Notes: generated by a model not told the origin, from the sequence alone. Shown: positions 1-6,925, counted from the stretch's first letter. The stretch is 17,281 nt of DNA from an uncultured Ruminococcus sp. (GCA_902773155.1 CACYDK010000008.1:1-17281), one strand, 5' to 3'. Translations and numbers: made by a program.

Positions 1-737
1 CCTTCGTTTTGCAGGGCGGCGAGGACCCTTATTTTACCGACGATATCCTGTGCGCGATAATCTCAAAGATCCGAAAAGCTTATCCCGACTGCGCCATAAC
101 CCTGTCGCTCGGCGAAAAAAGCTTTGACAGCTACAGGCGGTTCTTCGACTGCGGAGCCGACCGCTATCTGCTGCGTCACGAAACCGCGGACAGCGCGCAT
201 TTCTCAAGGCTTCATCCGGGCTCCCAGACTCTCAAAACCCGGATCGAGTGCCTGTACGCGCTCAGGGAGATCGGATATCAGGTCGGCTGCGGATTTATGG
301 TGGGCTCGCCTTACCAGACTTCAGGGAACCTCGCGGATGATCTGCTTTTTATCAGGGAGCTGAATCCGCAGATGGTCGGCATAGGCCCCTTTATCCCTCA
401 CGCGGATACCCCTTTCAGGGATCATAAAAGCGGCTCTGTGGAGCTCACGCTTACCCTGCTTTCAATAATCAGGCTGATGCTTCCGGGGGTGCTTCTTCCG
501 GCGACGACCGCGCTCGCGACCCTCGACCCCAAGGGCAGGGAAAAAGGTATTTTGGCCGGAGCGAATGTAGTTATGCCCAACCTTTCGCCGGTTTCCGTCA
601 GAAAAAAATATATGCTCTACGATAACAAGGCCTGCACCGGCGAGGAAAGCGCGGAGTGTAAAAACTGTCTTTCGCGGCGGATGGAATCCATCGGCTACAG
701 GCTCGTTACAGACCGCGGCGACAGCAAAAACAGCTAA
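1..737 (+). CDS. hydE: [FeFe]-hydrogenase maturase HydE, 5' end missing
   Basis: This is a radical SAM enzyme of H-cluster assembly; current models have it acting on the organometallic Fe(CO)2CN-cysteine product of HydG. Only the last 244 or so residues are present, in the frame starting at base 3, and the frame is open to the left edge. The family has about 350 residues, so the N-terminal part with the CxxxCxxC cluster motif lies outside. Visible landmarks are VLQGGED at the start (HydE usually has LQSGED), RHETAD followed by LHP, GFMVGSPYQT and GIGPFIPH. The C-terminal cysteines encoded at 633, 657 and 666 have spacing CX7CX2C, the auxiliary cluster site found in some HydE proteins such as that of Thermotoga maritima. 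The stop is TAA at 735-737. hydG follows after 109 bases with no visible terminator, so one transcript is likely. Identity is secure because of the hydG and hydF neighbours. Confidence 0.95.
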   Translation, partial: FVLQGGEDPYFTDDILCAIISKIRKAYPDCAITLSLGEKSFDSYRRFFDCGADRYLLRHETADSAHFSRLHPGSQTLKTRIECLYALREIGYQVGCGFMVGSPYQTSGNLADDLLFIRELNPQMVGIGPFIPHADTPFRDHKSGSVELTLTLLSIIRLMLPGVLLPATTALATLDPKGREKGILAGANVVMPNLSPVSVRKKYMLYDNKACTGEESAECKNCLSRRMESIGYRLVTDRGDSKNS

Positions 738-846
738 AGCAATACCGCATAATTCAGGTGTGCGGATTAATATGACTGAATAAAATTCAAGCAAGGCGTA
801 CGCCGTTAATTGCGCGGTGTTGCCCTAAATACAAGGAGTAATCAAA

Positions 847-2268
847 ATGTATAAATACGACCCTAAATCACTGAAGGCGGAGGAGTTCATCAATCACGAA
901 GAGATCCTCGAAACTCTTAAATACGCCGACGAAAACAAGGACAACCTCGAGCTCGTGGACAGCCTTCTCGACAAGGCCGGTCAGCTCAAGGGACTTACCC
1001 ACCGCGAGGCGAGCGTGCTCCTCGCCTGCGAGGACGAGCAGAGAGTTCAGCGCATGTACTCCCTCGCCGAGCAGATCAAAAAGGATTTTTACGGCAACCG
1101 TATCGTAATGTTCGCTCCGCTCTACCTTTCGAACTACTGCGTAAACGGCTGCGTATACTGCCCCTATCATCTCAAAAACAAGCACATCTGCCGCAAAAAG
1201 CTCACCCAGGAGGAAATCAAAAACGAGGTTATCGCTCTGCAGGATATGGGTCACAAGAGGCTCGCGATCGAGGCAGGCGAGGACCCGGTCAACAATCCTA
1301 TCGAGTACATACTTGAGTCTATCAAGACTATTTACAGCATAAAGCACAAGAACGGCGCTATCCGCAGGGTCAACGTCAACATAGCCGCGACTACTGTCGA
1401 AAACTACCGCAAGCTCAAGGAGGCCGGGATCGGCACCTACATCCTCTTTCAGGAGACCTATCACAAGGAGAGCTACGAAAAGCTTCACCCAACAGGCCCC
1501 AAGCACAACTACGCCTACCACACCGAGGCGATGGACAGGGCTATGGAGGGCGGTATCGACGACGTCGGCCTCGGAGTTCTCTTTGGACTCGAGCTCTACC
1601 GCTATGAGTTCGCCGGACTTCTTATGCACGCCGAGCATCTCGAGGCCGTTCACGGCGTAGGCCCCCATACGATCAGCGTTCCGCGAATCAAAAAGGCCGA
1701 CGATATCGATCCCGATGTGTTCGATAACGGTATCTCCGACGAGACCTTCGGCAAAATCTGCGCGCTTATCAGGATCTGCGTGCCCTACACCGGTATGATC
1801 ATCTCAACCCGCGAGAGCGAGGAGGTAAGAAGCAAGGTGATACACTACGGCGTGTCCCAGATAAGCGGAGCGTCGAAAACCTCGGTCGGAGGCTATGCCG
1901 AGGACAGCGAGCCCGAAAACTCGGAGCAGTTCGACGTAAGCGACCAGCGCACCCTCGACGAGGTTGTAAACTGGCTCATGCGAAACGACTACATACCCTC
2001 CTTCTGCACAGCCTGCTACCGCGAGGGCAGAACCGGCGACCGCTTTATGGCTCTGTGTAAAAACCGACAGATCCAAAACTGCTGTCACCCCAACGCGCTG
2101 ATGACCCTTAAGGAATACCTTATGGATTACGCCAGCGACGACACTCGCGAGATCGGCGAGAAAATGATACAAAAGGAGCTCCTGAACATTCCCAACGAAA
2201 AGGTGAGGAGAATATGCGAGGAGCATCTTAAGGACATAGAAAACAACAAACGCGACTTTAGATTCTAA
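847..2268 (+). CDS. hydG: [FeFe]-hydrogenase maturase HydG, tyrosine lyase
   Basis: HydG is a radical SAM enzyme that splits tyrosine into p-cresol and dehydroglycine and delivers CO and cyanide on iron for the hydrogenase H-cluster. The protein has 473 residues, the normal family length. The radical SAM cluster motif is Cys98, Cys102, Cys105 (CVNGCVYC). The second cluster site is CX2CX22C at Cys387, Cys390 and Cys413, inside the typical segment CTACYREGRTGDRFM and NCCHPNALMTL. Conserved stretches EAGED, FQETYH and LHPTGPK are also present. The start is ATG 847, preceded by AAGGAG at 833-838. It sits between hydE and hydF on the same strand, 38 bases before hydF. Nothing in it looks damaged. 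The related thiamine enzyme ThiH shares the radical SAM half but lacks the C-terminal cluster motif, so HydG is the better call. Confidence 0.97.
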   Translation: MYKYDPKSLKAEEFINHEEILETLKYADENKDNLELVDSLLDKAGQLKGLTHREASVLLACEDEQRVQRMYSLAEQIKKDFYGNRIVMFAPLYLSNYCVNGCVYCPYHLKNKHICRKKLTQEEIKNEVIALQDMGHKRLAIEAGEDPVNNPIEYILESIKTIYSIKHKNGAIRRVNVNIAATTVENYRKLKEAGIGTYILFQETYHKESYEKLHPTGPKHNYAYHTEAMDRAMEGGIDDVGLGVLFGLELYRYEFAGLLMHAEHLEAVHGVGPHTISVPRIKKADDIDPDVFDNGISDETFGKICALIRICVPYTGMIISTRESEEVRSKVIHYGVSQISGASKTSVGGYAEDSEPENSEQFDVSDQRTLDEVVNWLMRNDYIPSFCTACYREGRTGDRFMALCKNRQIQNCCHPNALMTLKEYLMDYASDDTREIGEKMIQKELLNIPNEKVRRICEEHLKDIENNKRDFRF

Positions 2269-2306
2269 TACATAATATTAAAAGTATAACAACCCGAGGT
2301 GATATC

Positions 2307-3509
2307 ATGTCAACCACATTAAACGACACTCCGTCCGCCAACCGACTCCACATAGGCTTTTACGGAAAGCGCAACGCGGGAAAAAGCTCGCTCATCAACG
2401 CCTTTACAGGCCAGGAGGTTTCCATTGTCTCCGAGGTTGCCGGTACGACCACCGACCCCGTGAACAAGGCGATGGAGATAGCCGGGCTCGGCGCGTGTAT
2501 GCTTATCGACACGGCCGGCTTCGACGATATAGGCGAGCTTGGGCGGATCCGCGTCGAAAAAACCGAGAAAACCGCCGAGAAAATCAATATAGCCATAGTG
2601 CTTTTCTCCGGCGACGACGTGACCCTCGAGTGCCGCTGGTACTATTTCTTCAAGGATAAGGGCATCCCCGTTATCCCTGTGGTCAGCAAGGCCGACCTTC
2701 TGGTAAACGGAAGCGCCTACGCGCTCAGAATTCGCGGCAAGATAGGCGTGAGCCCGATCCAGGTCAGCGCGATCGACGGCAGCGGTATCGAGGAGCTTAA
2801 GCAGGAGCTCATCCGACTTATGCCCTCGGATTTTGAGGCACCGTCCATAACCTGCGGACTGTGCGGCTCCGACGACGTCGTGCTTCTCGTAATGCCGCAG
2901 GATATCCAGGCCCCTAAGGGCAGGCTTATCCTGCCACAGGTTCAGACTATCCGCGAGCTGCTTGACAAAAAATGCACAGCCGTATGCTGTACGACCGACA
3001 AGCTGAAAACTACCCTCGACGCGCTCAAGAATCCTCCTAAGCTCATCATAACCGATTCTCAGGTTTTCCCGTTCGTATACGAGAACAAGCCCGAGGGCAC
3101 TATGCTCACGAGCTTCTCGGTGCTCTTCGCGGCGTACAAGGGCGATCTGCCTTACTATGTTGAGGGGGCCAAGGCTCTCGACAGCCTCTCCGAGCACAGC
3201 CGCGTGCTGATCGCCGAGTGCTGTACACACGCTCCGCTCTCGGAGGATATCGGCCGCGAGAAGATCCCGCGTATGCTCCGCAAGCGTTTCGGCGAAGGCC
3301 TGACTATAGATATGGTCGCCGGAACCGACTTCCCCGAGGAGCTTTCGGATTACGACCTGATTATCCAGTGCGGCGGCTGTATGTTCAATAAAAAGTACAT
3401 CATGAGCCGAATCGACCGCGCAAAGCGGGCGGAGATCCCTATGACTAACTACGGTGTGACGATCGCCCACCTGACCGGGATCCTCGACAAAATCGAGCTC
3501 CCCTGTTAA
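2307..3509 (+). CDS. hydF: [FeFe]-hydrogenase maturation GTPase HydF
   Basis: HydF is the scaffold on which the diiron subcluster is assembled before transfer to the hydrogenase. It has 400 residues in three parts. The N-terminal GTPase shows the P-loop GKRNAGKS (20-27), the switch GTTTD (46-50), DTAG (68-71) and SKAD (127-130) in place of the common NKxD. A dimerisation part follows, with the signature APKGRLILPQVQ near 202-213. The C-terminal iron-sulfur part carries CTH (306-308) and CGGC (355-358). The usual family pattern is CxH, about 46-53 residues, then HCxxC; here the residue before CGGC is Gln354 instead of His. An extra CxxC pair lies at Cys183 and Cys186. The start ATG is preceded by GAGGTGAT at 2296-2303. 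It is the last gene of hydE-hydG-hydF and is followed at once by a terminator. Confidence 0.96.
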   Translation: MSTTLNDTPSANRLHIGFYGKRNAGKSSLINAFTGQEVSIVSEVAGTTTDPVNKAMEIAGLGACMLIDTAGFDDIGELGRIRVEKTEKTAEKINIAIVLFSGDDVTLECRWYYFFKDKGIPVIPVVSKADLLVNGSAYALRIRGKIGVSPIQVSAIDGSGIEELKQELIRLMPSDFEAPSITCGLCGSDDVVLLVMPQDIQAPKGRLILPQVQTIRELLDKKCTAVCCTTDKLKTTLDALKNPPKLIITDSQVFPFVYENKPEGTMLTSFSVLFAAYKGDLPYYVEGAKALDSLSEHSRVLIAECCTHAPLSEDIGREKIPRMLRKRFGEGLTIDMVAGTDFPEELSDYDLIIQCGGCMFNKKYIMSRIDRAKRAEIPMTNYGVTIAHLTGILDKIELPC

Positions 3510-3517
3510 AAACAATG

Positions 3518-3542
3518 AGCCGGGCGTTTTTGTCCGGCTTTT
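3518..3542 (+). terminator. Rho-independent terminator of the hyd genes
   Basis: AGCCGG (3518-3523) pairs with CCGGCT (3534-3539) around a T-rich loop, and the T of the 3' arm begins a TTTT run (3539-3542). It starts 9 bases after the hydF stop. A promoter for the next gene lies immediately downstream, consistent with an operon end. Confidence 0.75.
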
Positions 3543-3544
3543 CG

Positions 3545-3573
3545 TTGCTTTGATACGGATATCGTGATATAAT
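3545..3573 (+). promoter_or_regulatory. Promoter of the galactanase gene
   Basis: A perfect -10 box TATAAT (3568-3573) lies 17 bases after TTGCTT (3545-3550), a weak -35 that matches TTGACA in its first three bases. The expected start of transcription is near 3580, about 23 bases before the GTG start codon. The weak -35 leaves room for an activator, but no operator could be recognised. Confidence 0.6.
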
Positions 3574-3602
3574 AGTGGTATAACGCTTCGGGAGGGATGA
3601 CC

Positions 3603-5066
3603 GTGAAAAAACTGTTTTCTGTTTTGATGAGCGCGCTGCTGGCGGCGGTCTGTTGTTTTTCGGCAGGAGCCGTTGAGATAAAGCCGATAGATTTTAAGAA
3701 TCCGGATTTTATCCGCGGAATGGACGTTTCCTCGGTGATCTCGCTCGAGCGCGCGGGAGTAAAATTCAGCGCTTTAGACGGACGCGAGGACGATATTTTC
3801 CGGATCCTCTCCCAAAACGGCGTGAATTATATCCGCGTGAGGGTCTGGAACGACCCCAAAGACAGCGAAAACCGCGGCTACGGCGGCGGCAATAACGACC
3901 TCGAAACAGCCTGTGAGATCGGCCGGAGAGCTGCCGCGAACAATATGAAGCTGCTTGTCGACTTTCACTACTCCGATTTTTGGGCCGACCCGGGAAAGCA
4001 GAGGGCGCCCAAGAGCTGGGATGGGCTTTCGGTCGCCGAAAAGGCCGAAAAGCTCCGCGACTACACAGCCTCGTCGCTCAAAAAGCTTGCCGAGGCCGGG
4101 GCGGACGTCGGTATGGTGCAAATCGGAAACGAAACCACTGCCGGGATCGCCGGCGAATACGAGCGCTCGGATATGGCGCGGCTTTTTTCGGCCGGGATCG
4201 AGGGCGTGAGAAGCTTTGATAAGAGCATAATGACGGCGATCCATTTTACAAATCCCGAGAACGCCGAAAATATGCGCTCGCTCGCCGATTTCCTCGACAA
4301 ATACAAGGTGGATTACGATGTTTTCGCAACATCCTACTACCCCAGCTGGCACGGGAGCCTCAAAAATCTTGCCGAGGTTCTGAGCTATGTTTCCGAAAAA
4401 TACGGAAAGTACGTTATGGTCGCCGAAACCTCATACGCCAACACTCTGGCCGATTCCGACGGACATTCCAACACGGTCAGCGCTTATAATAACAACACCG
4501 GAGCAAATCTTGTTTGGCCGTTTACCGAGCAGGGACAGGCCGATGAGCTGAGGGACGTTATGGCGGCGGTCAACAGCGTGAAAAACGGTCTGGGCGTTTT
4601 CTACTGGGAGGGCGCGTGGATCACCGTAGGCGACACGACCGGGCTTTCCGGCTCCGCGTACGATGATAGGCTAAGGCAGAACCGCGAGCTGTGGGAAAAA
4701 TTCGGCTGCGGCTGGGCGTCGAGCTTTTCAGGCGAATACGACAGCGACGCCGCAAGCTACTACGGCGGAAGCGCTGTGGACAATCAGGCCTTTTTCTCTC
4801 CGGCGGGCAGAGCGCTCAGCTCGATAAGAGTTTTCCGTTTTGTCGAGACCGGCTCCTTCCTCTCCGGCGACGCAAACGGCGACGGACAAGTGACAGTGCG
4901 CGACTCAACTCTGATTCACTTTGCGCTCGCCGAGCTCTGTTCATTGTCAAAAAAAGCGCGGGCTGCCTCTGACGTCGACTGCGACGGAGCGCTGAGCGCG
5001 AGGGACAGCTCAATTATACAGAGCTATATCGTCGACGAGGACGTGCCCTATACGATAAATTACTGA
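3603..5066 (+). CDS. Secreted GH53 endo-beta-1,4-galactanase with type I dockerin
   Basis: The enzyme cuts beta-1,4-galactan side chains of pectin outside the cell. The start chosen is GTG 3603 (487 residues): GGGAGGG at 3590-3596 touches the in-frame ATG 3597 but sits about 7 bases before the GTG. Residues 1-24 form a signal peptide (lysines, hydrophobic core, SAGA). The GH53 domain covers about 36-415, with RGMDVSS, RVRVWNDP and DFHYSDFWADP. The acid/base Glu177 is in QIGNE and the nucleophile Glu275 is in VAETSY. Residues about 422-480 form a dockerin with two calcium-loop repeats, DANGDGQVTVRD and DVDCDGALSARD, which would bind a scaffoldin cohesin. No linker-rich region or extra carbohydrate module is seen. 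It has its own promoter, so it is a single-gene unit. Confidence in the family is high; galactan as substrate is inferred from the family. Confidence 0.94.
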   Translation: MKKLFSVLMSALLAAVCCFSAGAVEIKPIDFKNPDFIRGMDVSSVISLERAGVKFSALDGREDDIFRILSQNGVNYIRVRVWNDPKDSENRGYGGGNNDLETACEIGRRAAANNMKLLVDFHYSDFWADPGKQRAPKSWDGLSVAEKAEKLRDYTASSLKKLAEAGADVGMVQIGNETTAGIAGEYERSDMARLFSAGIEGVRSFDKSIMTAIHFTNPENAENMRSLADFLDKYKVDYDVFATSYYPSWHGSLKNLAEVLSYVSEKYGKYVMVAETSYANTLADSDGHSNTVSAYNNNTGANLVWPFTEQGQADELRDVMAAVNSVKNGLGVFYWEGAWITVGDTTGLSGSAYDDRLRQNRELWEKFGCGWASSFSGEYDSDAASYYGGSAVDNQAFFSPAGRALSSIRVFRFVETGSFLSGDANGDGQVTVRDSTLIHFALAELCSLSKKARAASDVDCDGALSARDSSIIQSYIVDEDVPYTINY

Positions 5067-5074
5067 CAAATATT

Positions 5075-5091
5075 TTTGGCTTTTTGCCAAA
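5075..5091. terminator. Small hairpin after the galactanase gene, possible weak terminator
   Basis: TTTGGC (5075-5080) and GCCAAA (5086-5091) enclose a TTTTT loop, 9 bases after the galactanase stop. No T run follows on the + strand, so it is weak there. With the strong hairpin at 5100-5120 it may still help separate the two converging genes. Confidence 0.3.
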
Positions 5092-5092
5092 C

Positions 5093-5120
5093 AAAAACAG
5101 CGGAGAGCTTAGCTCTCCGC
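5093..5120 (-). terminator. Terminator of pncC, with the stop codon as its loop
   Basis: On the - strand GCGGAGAGC (5120-5112) and GCTCTCCGC (5108-5100) form a perfect 9-bp stem whose three-base loop is TAA (5111-5109), the pncC stop codon. TG and a run of five T (5097-5093) follow. The 5' arm encodes the last residues of PncC (Ala-Glu-Ser). The inverted repeat could also stop galactanase transcripts from the other side, though the + strand T run is poor. Confidence 0.8.
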
Positions 5121-5651
5121 CGCTTTTAACAGCATATATAACGCCGCGTCGCTCGCGGCTTTTCTTATTTTTTCGCGTGAGGGCGACGGCATATCGCCGA
5201 GCGTCGCCTTAATCACCTCGCGCGAGCTTTCACAGCAGGCGCAGATATATACCAGGCCTACAGGCTTTTCGGCCGTGCCTCCTGTCGGCCCGGCTATTCC
5301 CGTTGTAGAAACGCCCAGGTCGGAGCGCGCGAGCCTCATTACTCCGCAAGCCATTTGCTCCGCCGTTTCGGGAGAGACCGCGCCGACCGAGTCCAGAGTT
5401 TCGCGCCGAACGCCGAGCACACGCTCCTTTATCTCGTTTGCGTAGGAGCAAACCCCCAGCCCAAATACAGCGCTCGCTCCGCTTACCTCGGTAATGCGCT
5501 TGCTTATTAGTCCGCCGGTACAGCTTTCGGCGGTCGCGGCGGTTTTTCCGAGTTGTGTCAGCCGCTTTACCAAAAGCGTCTGCAAGTCGTCCGGGTTTAT
5601 GCCCTCGTTTTTAAAAATATCGCAAAGCTCCCCGTAGGTCACTGTTTTCAT
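5109..5651 (-). CDS. pncC: Nicotinamide-nucleotide amidohydrolase PncC (CinA C-terminal domain)
   Basis: PncC deamidates nicotinamide mononucleotide to nicotinate mononucleotide in NAD salvage. The protein has 180 residues and is a stand-alone CinA C-terminal domain, without the N-terminal molybdopterin-binding-like part of full CinA. Family motifs are AESCTGG (41-47, with the catalytic Ser43), YANEIKERVLGV (with Lys75), GAVSPETAEQM, TTGIAGPTGGT and EKPVGLVY. About 36 residues before AESCTGG form a somewhat long N-terminus. ATG 5651 is supported by GAGGTGAT (5663-5656), 4 bases away. It diverges from rsmE and converges on the galactanase gene. Its promoter appears to overlap the rsmE promoter and its 3' end doubles as a terminator stem. 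The older annotation competence/damage-inducible protein refers to the same family. Confidence 0.93.
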   Translation of the reverse strand: MKTVTYGELCDIFKNEGINPDDLQTLLVKRLTQLGKTAATAESCTGGLISKRITEVSGASAVFGLGVCSYANEIKERVLGVRRETLDSVGAVSPETAEQMACGVMRLARSDLGVSTTGIAGPTGGTAEKPVGLVYICACCESSREVIKATLGDMPSPSREKIRKAASDAALYMLLKAAES

Positions 5652-5669
5652 TCAAATCACCTCACGCTT

Positions 5670-5698
5670 ATTTTACCACGACGGCGGCGGTATTGCAA
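5670..5698 (-). promoter_or_regulatory. Promoter of pncC
   Basis: On the - strand TTGCAA (5698-5693) and TAAAAT (5675-5670) are separated by 17 bases. The expected transcript starts near 5663, leaving only about 12 bases before ATG 5651 and placing the ribosome binding site at the very 5' end. The -35 box is shared with the rsmE promoter. Confidence 0.55.
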
Positions 5699-5721
5699 TC
5701 GCGTACCAAAAATGATAGAAT
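5693..5721 (+). promoter_or_regulatory. Promoter of rsmE
   Basis: TTGCAA (5693-5698) and TAGAAT (5716-5721) are separated by 17 bases. The hexamer TTGCAA is its own reverse complement, lies in the palindrome ATTGCAAT, and serves as the -35 of pncC in the other direction. The predicted transcript starts near 5728, about 11 bases before ATG 5739 and at the edge of the GGGGTGAT binding site. Confidence 0.55.
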
Positions 5722-5738
5722 TATTTGGGGTGATTTTT

Positions 5739-6461
5739 ATGCCATGGTTTTTTACGGAAAACGAGATAGACGGCCGCTCAACGATAATTGATGGCGAGAC
5801 CGCAAAGCATATATCAAAAAGTCTTAGGATGAAGCCCGGCGAGGAGCTCACGCTCGTGACTCCCGGCGGTATCCAGCACCAATGCCGTATTAGCGCCGCA
5901 GGCGAGAGCGTTGCGGTCGAGGTGCTTTATTCAAAGCCCTGCGACAACGAGCCCGGGATCGAGCTGACCCTTTATCAGGCGCTTCCGAAGGGCGACAAAA
6001 TGGAGCTGATCATCCAAAAATCTGTCGAGCTCGGCGTTCGCCGCGTCGTGCCGGTTATATCGGCCAGGTGCGTGTCGAGACCCGATAAAAAAGCACTCGA
6101 AAAAAAGCGCGTCCGCTGGCAAAAAATCGCCTTTGAGGCGGCTCAGCAGTCGCGAAGGGGGATCGTGCCCGAAATTGGCGAGGCCGTCAGCTTTTCCGAG
6201 GCCGTAAGGCAGAGCGAAGAGAACGACGTCAGCATAATCTTCTACGAGCTCGGCGGCGAGCGCGTCGCCGACATACTCACAGGCAGTCCGAAGAAGATCG
6301 GGATATTCATCGGAAGCGAGGGCGGCTTCGAAAAAACCGAGGTCGACCGCGTTCTTGAAGTCTCCGGACGCGCTGCGACCCTCGGGAAAAGGATCCTCCG
6401 CGCCGAAACCGCTCCTCTTGCCGCGATTTCGATAATAATGTACGAAGCAGGGGAGATATGA
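5739..6461 (+). CDS. rsmE: 16S rRNA (uracil1498-N3)-methyltransferase RsmE
   Basis: RsmE methylates N3 of U1498 in 16S rRNA, using S-adenosylmethionine. The protein has 240 residues, the usual size. A PUA-like N-terminal domain covers about 1-70 (HISKSLRMKPGEELTLV). The SPOUT methyltransferase domain follows, with ALPKGDKMELIIQKSVELGV, IGSEGGF and the trefoil-knot segment LGKRILRAETAPLAA near the C-terminus. The ATG at 5739 was chosen because GGGGTGAT (5727-5734) precedes it and MPWFF begins the family-like N-terminus. An open frame runs 62 codons further upstream, but only through DNA that is antisense to pncC. In many Firmicutes rsmE follows prmA; no prmA is seen here, and the gene stands alone. 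Confidence 0.95.
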   Translation: MPWFFTENEIDGRSTIIDGETAKHISKSLRMKPGEELTLVTPGGIQHQCRISAAGESVAVEVLYSKPCDNEPGIELTLYQALPKGDKMELIIQKSVELGVRRVVPVISARCVSRPDKKALEKKRVRWQKIAFEAAQQSRRGIVPEIGEAVSFSEAVRQSEENDVSIIFYELGGERVADILTGSPKKIGIFIGSEGGFEKTEVDRVLEVSGRAATLGKRILRAETAPLAAISIIMYEAGEI

Positions 6462-6468
6462 TTTAGCA

Positions 6469-6499
6469 AGGAAAGCGGACGCGTTTATCGCGCTTTCCT
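6469..6499 (+). terminator. Hairpin after rsmE, possible terminator without a T run
   Basis: AGGAAAGCG (6469-6477) pairs perfectly with CGCTTTCCT (6491-6499). It lies 7 bases after the rsmE stop and ahead of the next promoter, where a terminator is expected. The bases that follow (GTATAAAACG) are not a T run, so it may instead stabilise the 3' end or act weakly. Confidence 0.45.
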
Positions 6500-6529
6500 G
6501 TATAAAACGAAAAATCTTTTCAATAACTC

Positions 6530-6549
6530 TTGACAAGTAAACTTGGCAA
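6530..6549 (+). promoter_or_regulatory. Operator copy 1, over the -35 box and spacer
   Basis: TTGACAAGT, AA, ACTTGGCAA is an inverted repeat with one mismatch between the arms. It contains the -35 box itself. The same core AAGTAAACTTG recurs exactly 33 bases downstream. The likely ligand is the regulator at 6926-7135; this is inferred from proximity and the usual autoregulation of such pairs. Confidence 0.65.
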
Positions 6550-6558
6550 TGATATAAT
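6530..6558 (+). promoter_or_regulatory. Full-consensus promoter of the membrane protein/regulator pair
   Basis: TTGACA (6530-6535), 17 bases, then TATAAT (6553-6558): both hexamers and the spacing are the exact consensus for the vegetative sigma factor. Such a promoter is usually held down by a repressor. Two operator-like dyads overlap it and its start region, and a Cro/C1-type regulator is encoded downstream. Confidence 0.88.
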
Positions 6559-6562
6559 AGCT

Positions 6563-6582
6563 TTGCAAAGTAAACTTGTCAG
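6563..6582 (+). promoter_or_regulatory. Operator copy 2, over the transcription start
   Basis: TTGCAAAGT, AA, ACTTGTCAG repeats the core AAGTAAACTTG of copy 1 with a 33-base shift, about three helical turns, so both copies face the same side of the DNA. It lies between the -10 box and the ribosome binding site AGGAGG (6581-6586), overlapping the latter by two bases. Confidence 0.6.
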
Positions 6583-6593
6583 GAGGTAAAACC

Positions 6594-6917
6594 ATGAACA
6601 AAAATGAAATACTTGAAAAAAGCAGACAGGAGAACAAGGGTACGGACCTTTTCGAAAGAGACGCAATGAACTCTGCGAGTCAGAAGGCCGTCGCGGTCGG
6701 AGGACTGCTATGTATGTTTTTGTCGCTTACCGATATTTTATTCGGCGGTTCCTTTAACTACACGCTTTGGGGAGTATACCTTTCAATGACCGGAACCACG
6801 CTGCTCGTAAAATATTTTCACATCAGAAAGCTCCACGAGCTGATTTTCGGCATTGCCGAGTTGGTGCTGGCGGTCGCTTTTATCGTTTTACATTTTTTGC
6901 GTGTTTACGTAAGGTAA
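6594..6917 (+). CDS. Small three-helix membrane protein, probably DUF6442 family
   Basis: This is a 107-residue protein of unknown function. The cytoplasmic-looking N-terminus (1-30) is polar and charged (NKNEILEKSRQENKG, then DLFERDA). Three membrane segments follow at about 32-51, 56-73 and 82-102, ending in a short basic tail. The N-terminal pattern NEILEKSRxENK resembles the DUF6442 proteins encoded next to small helix-turn-helix regulators in Firmicutes; that family name is from memory. ATG 6594 has a perfect AGGAGG (6581-6586) 7 bases upstream, and an in-frame upstream codon lies inside operator copy 2. The regulator gene follows after 8 bases, so the two are one operon. It may be the sensing partner or the target of the regulator, but the sequence does not show which. 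Confidence 0.85.
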   Translation: MNKNEILEKSRQENKGTDLFERDAMNSASQKAVAVGGLLCMFLSLTDILFGGSFNYTLWGVYLSMTGTTLLVKYFHIRKLHELIFGIAELVLAVAFIVLHFLRVYVR

Positions 6918-6925
6918 ATAACAAT

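Noticed and set aside
868..1668. A 266-residue - strand frame inside hydG.
   Set aside because: It is antisense to HydG, whose cluster motifs are complete.
2319..3515. A 398-residue open frame on the - strand covering hydF.
   Set aside because: It is an antisense shadow of HydF, with no recognisable motifs and no ribosome binding site noted.
3597..3602. ATG 3597 as the start of the galactanase gene.
   Set aside because: The GGGAGGG site directly abuts it, leaving no spacing; GTG 3603 has about 7 bases.
5553..5738. Upstream extension of rsmE by 62 codons.
   Set aside because: It runs through DNA antisense to pncC and the promoter region, and a good ribosome binding site precedes ATG 5739.
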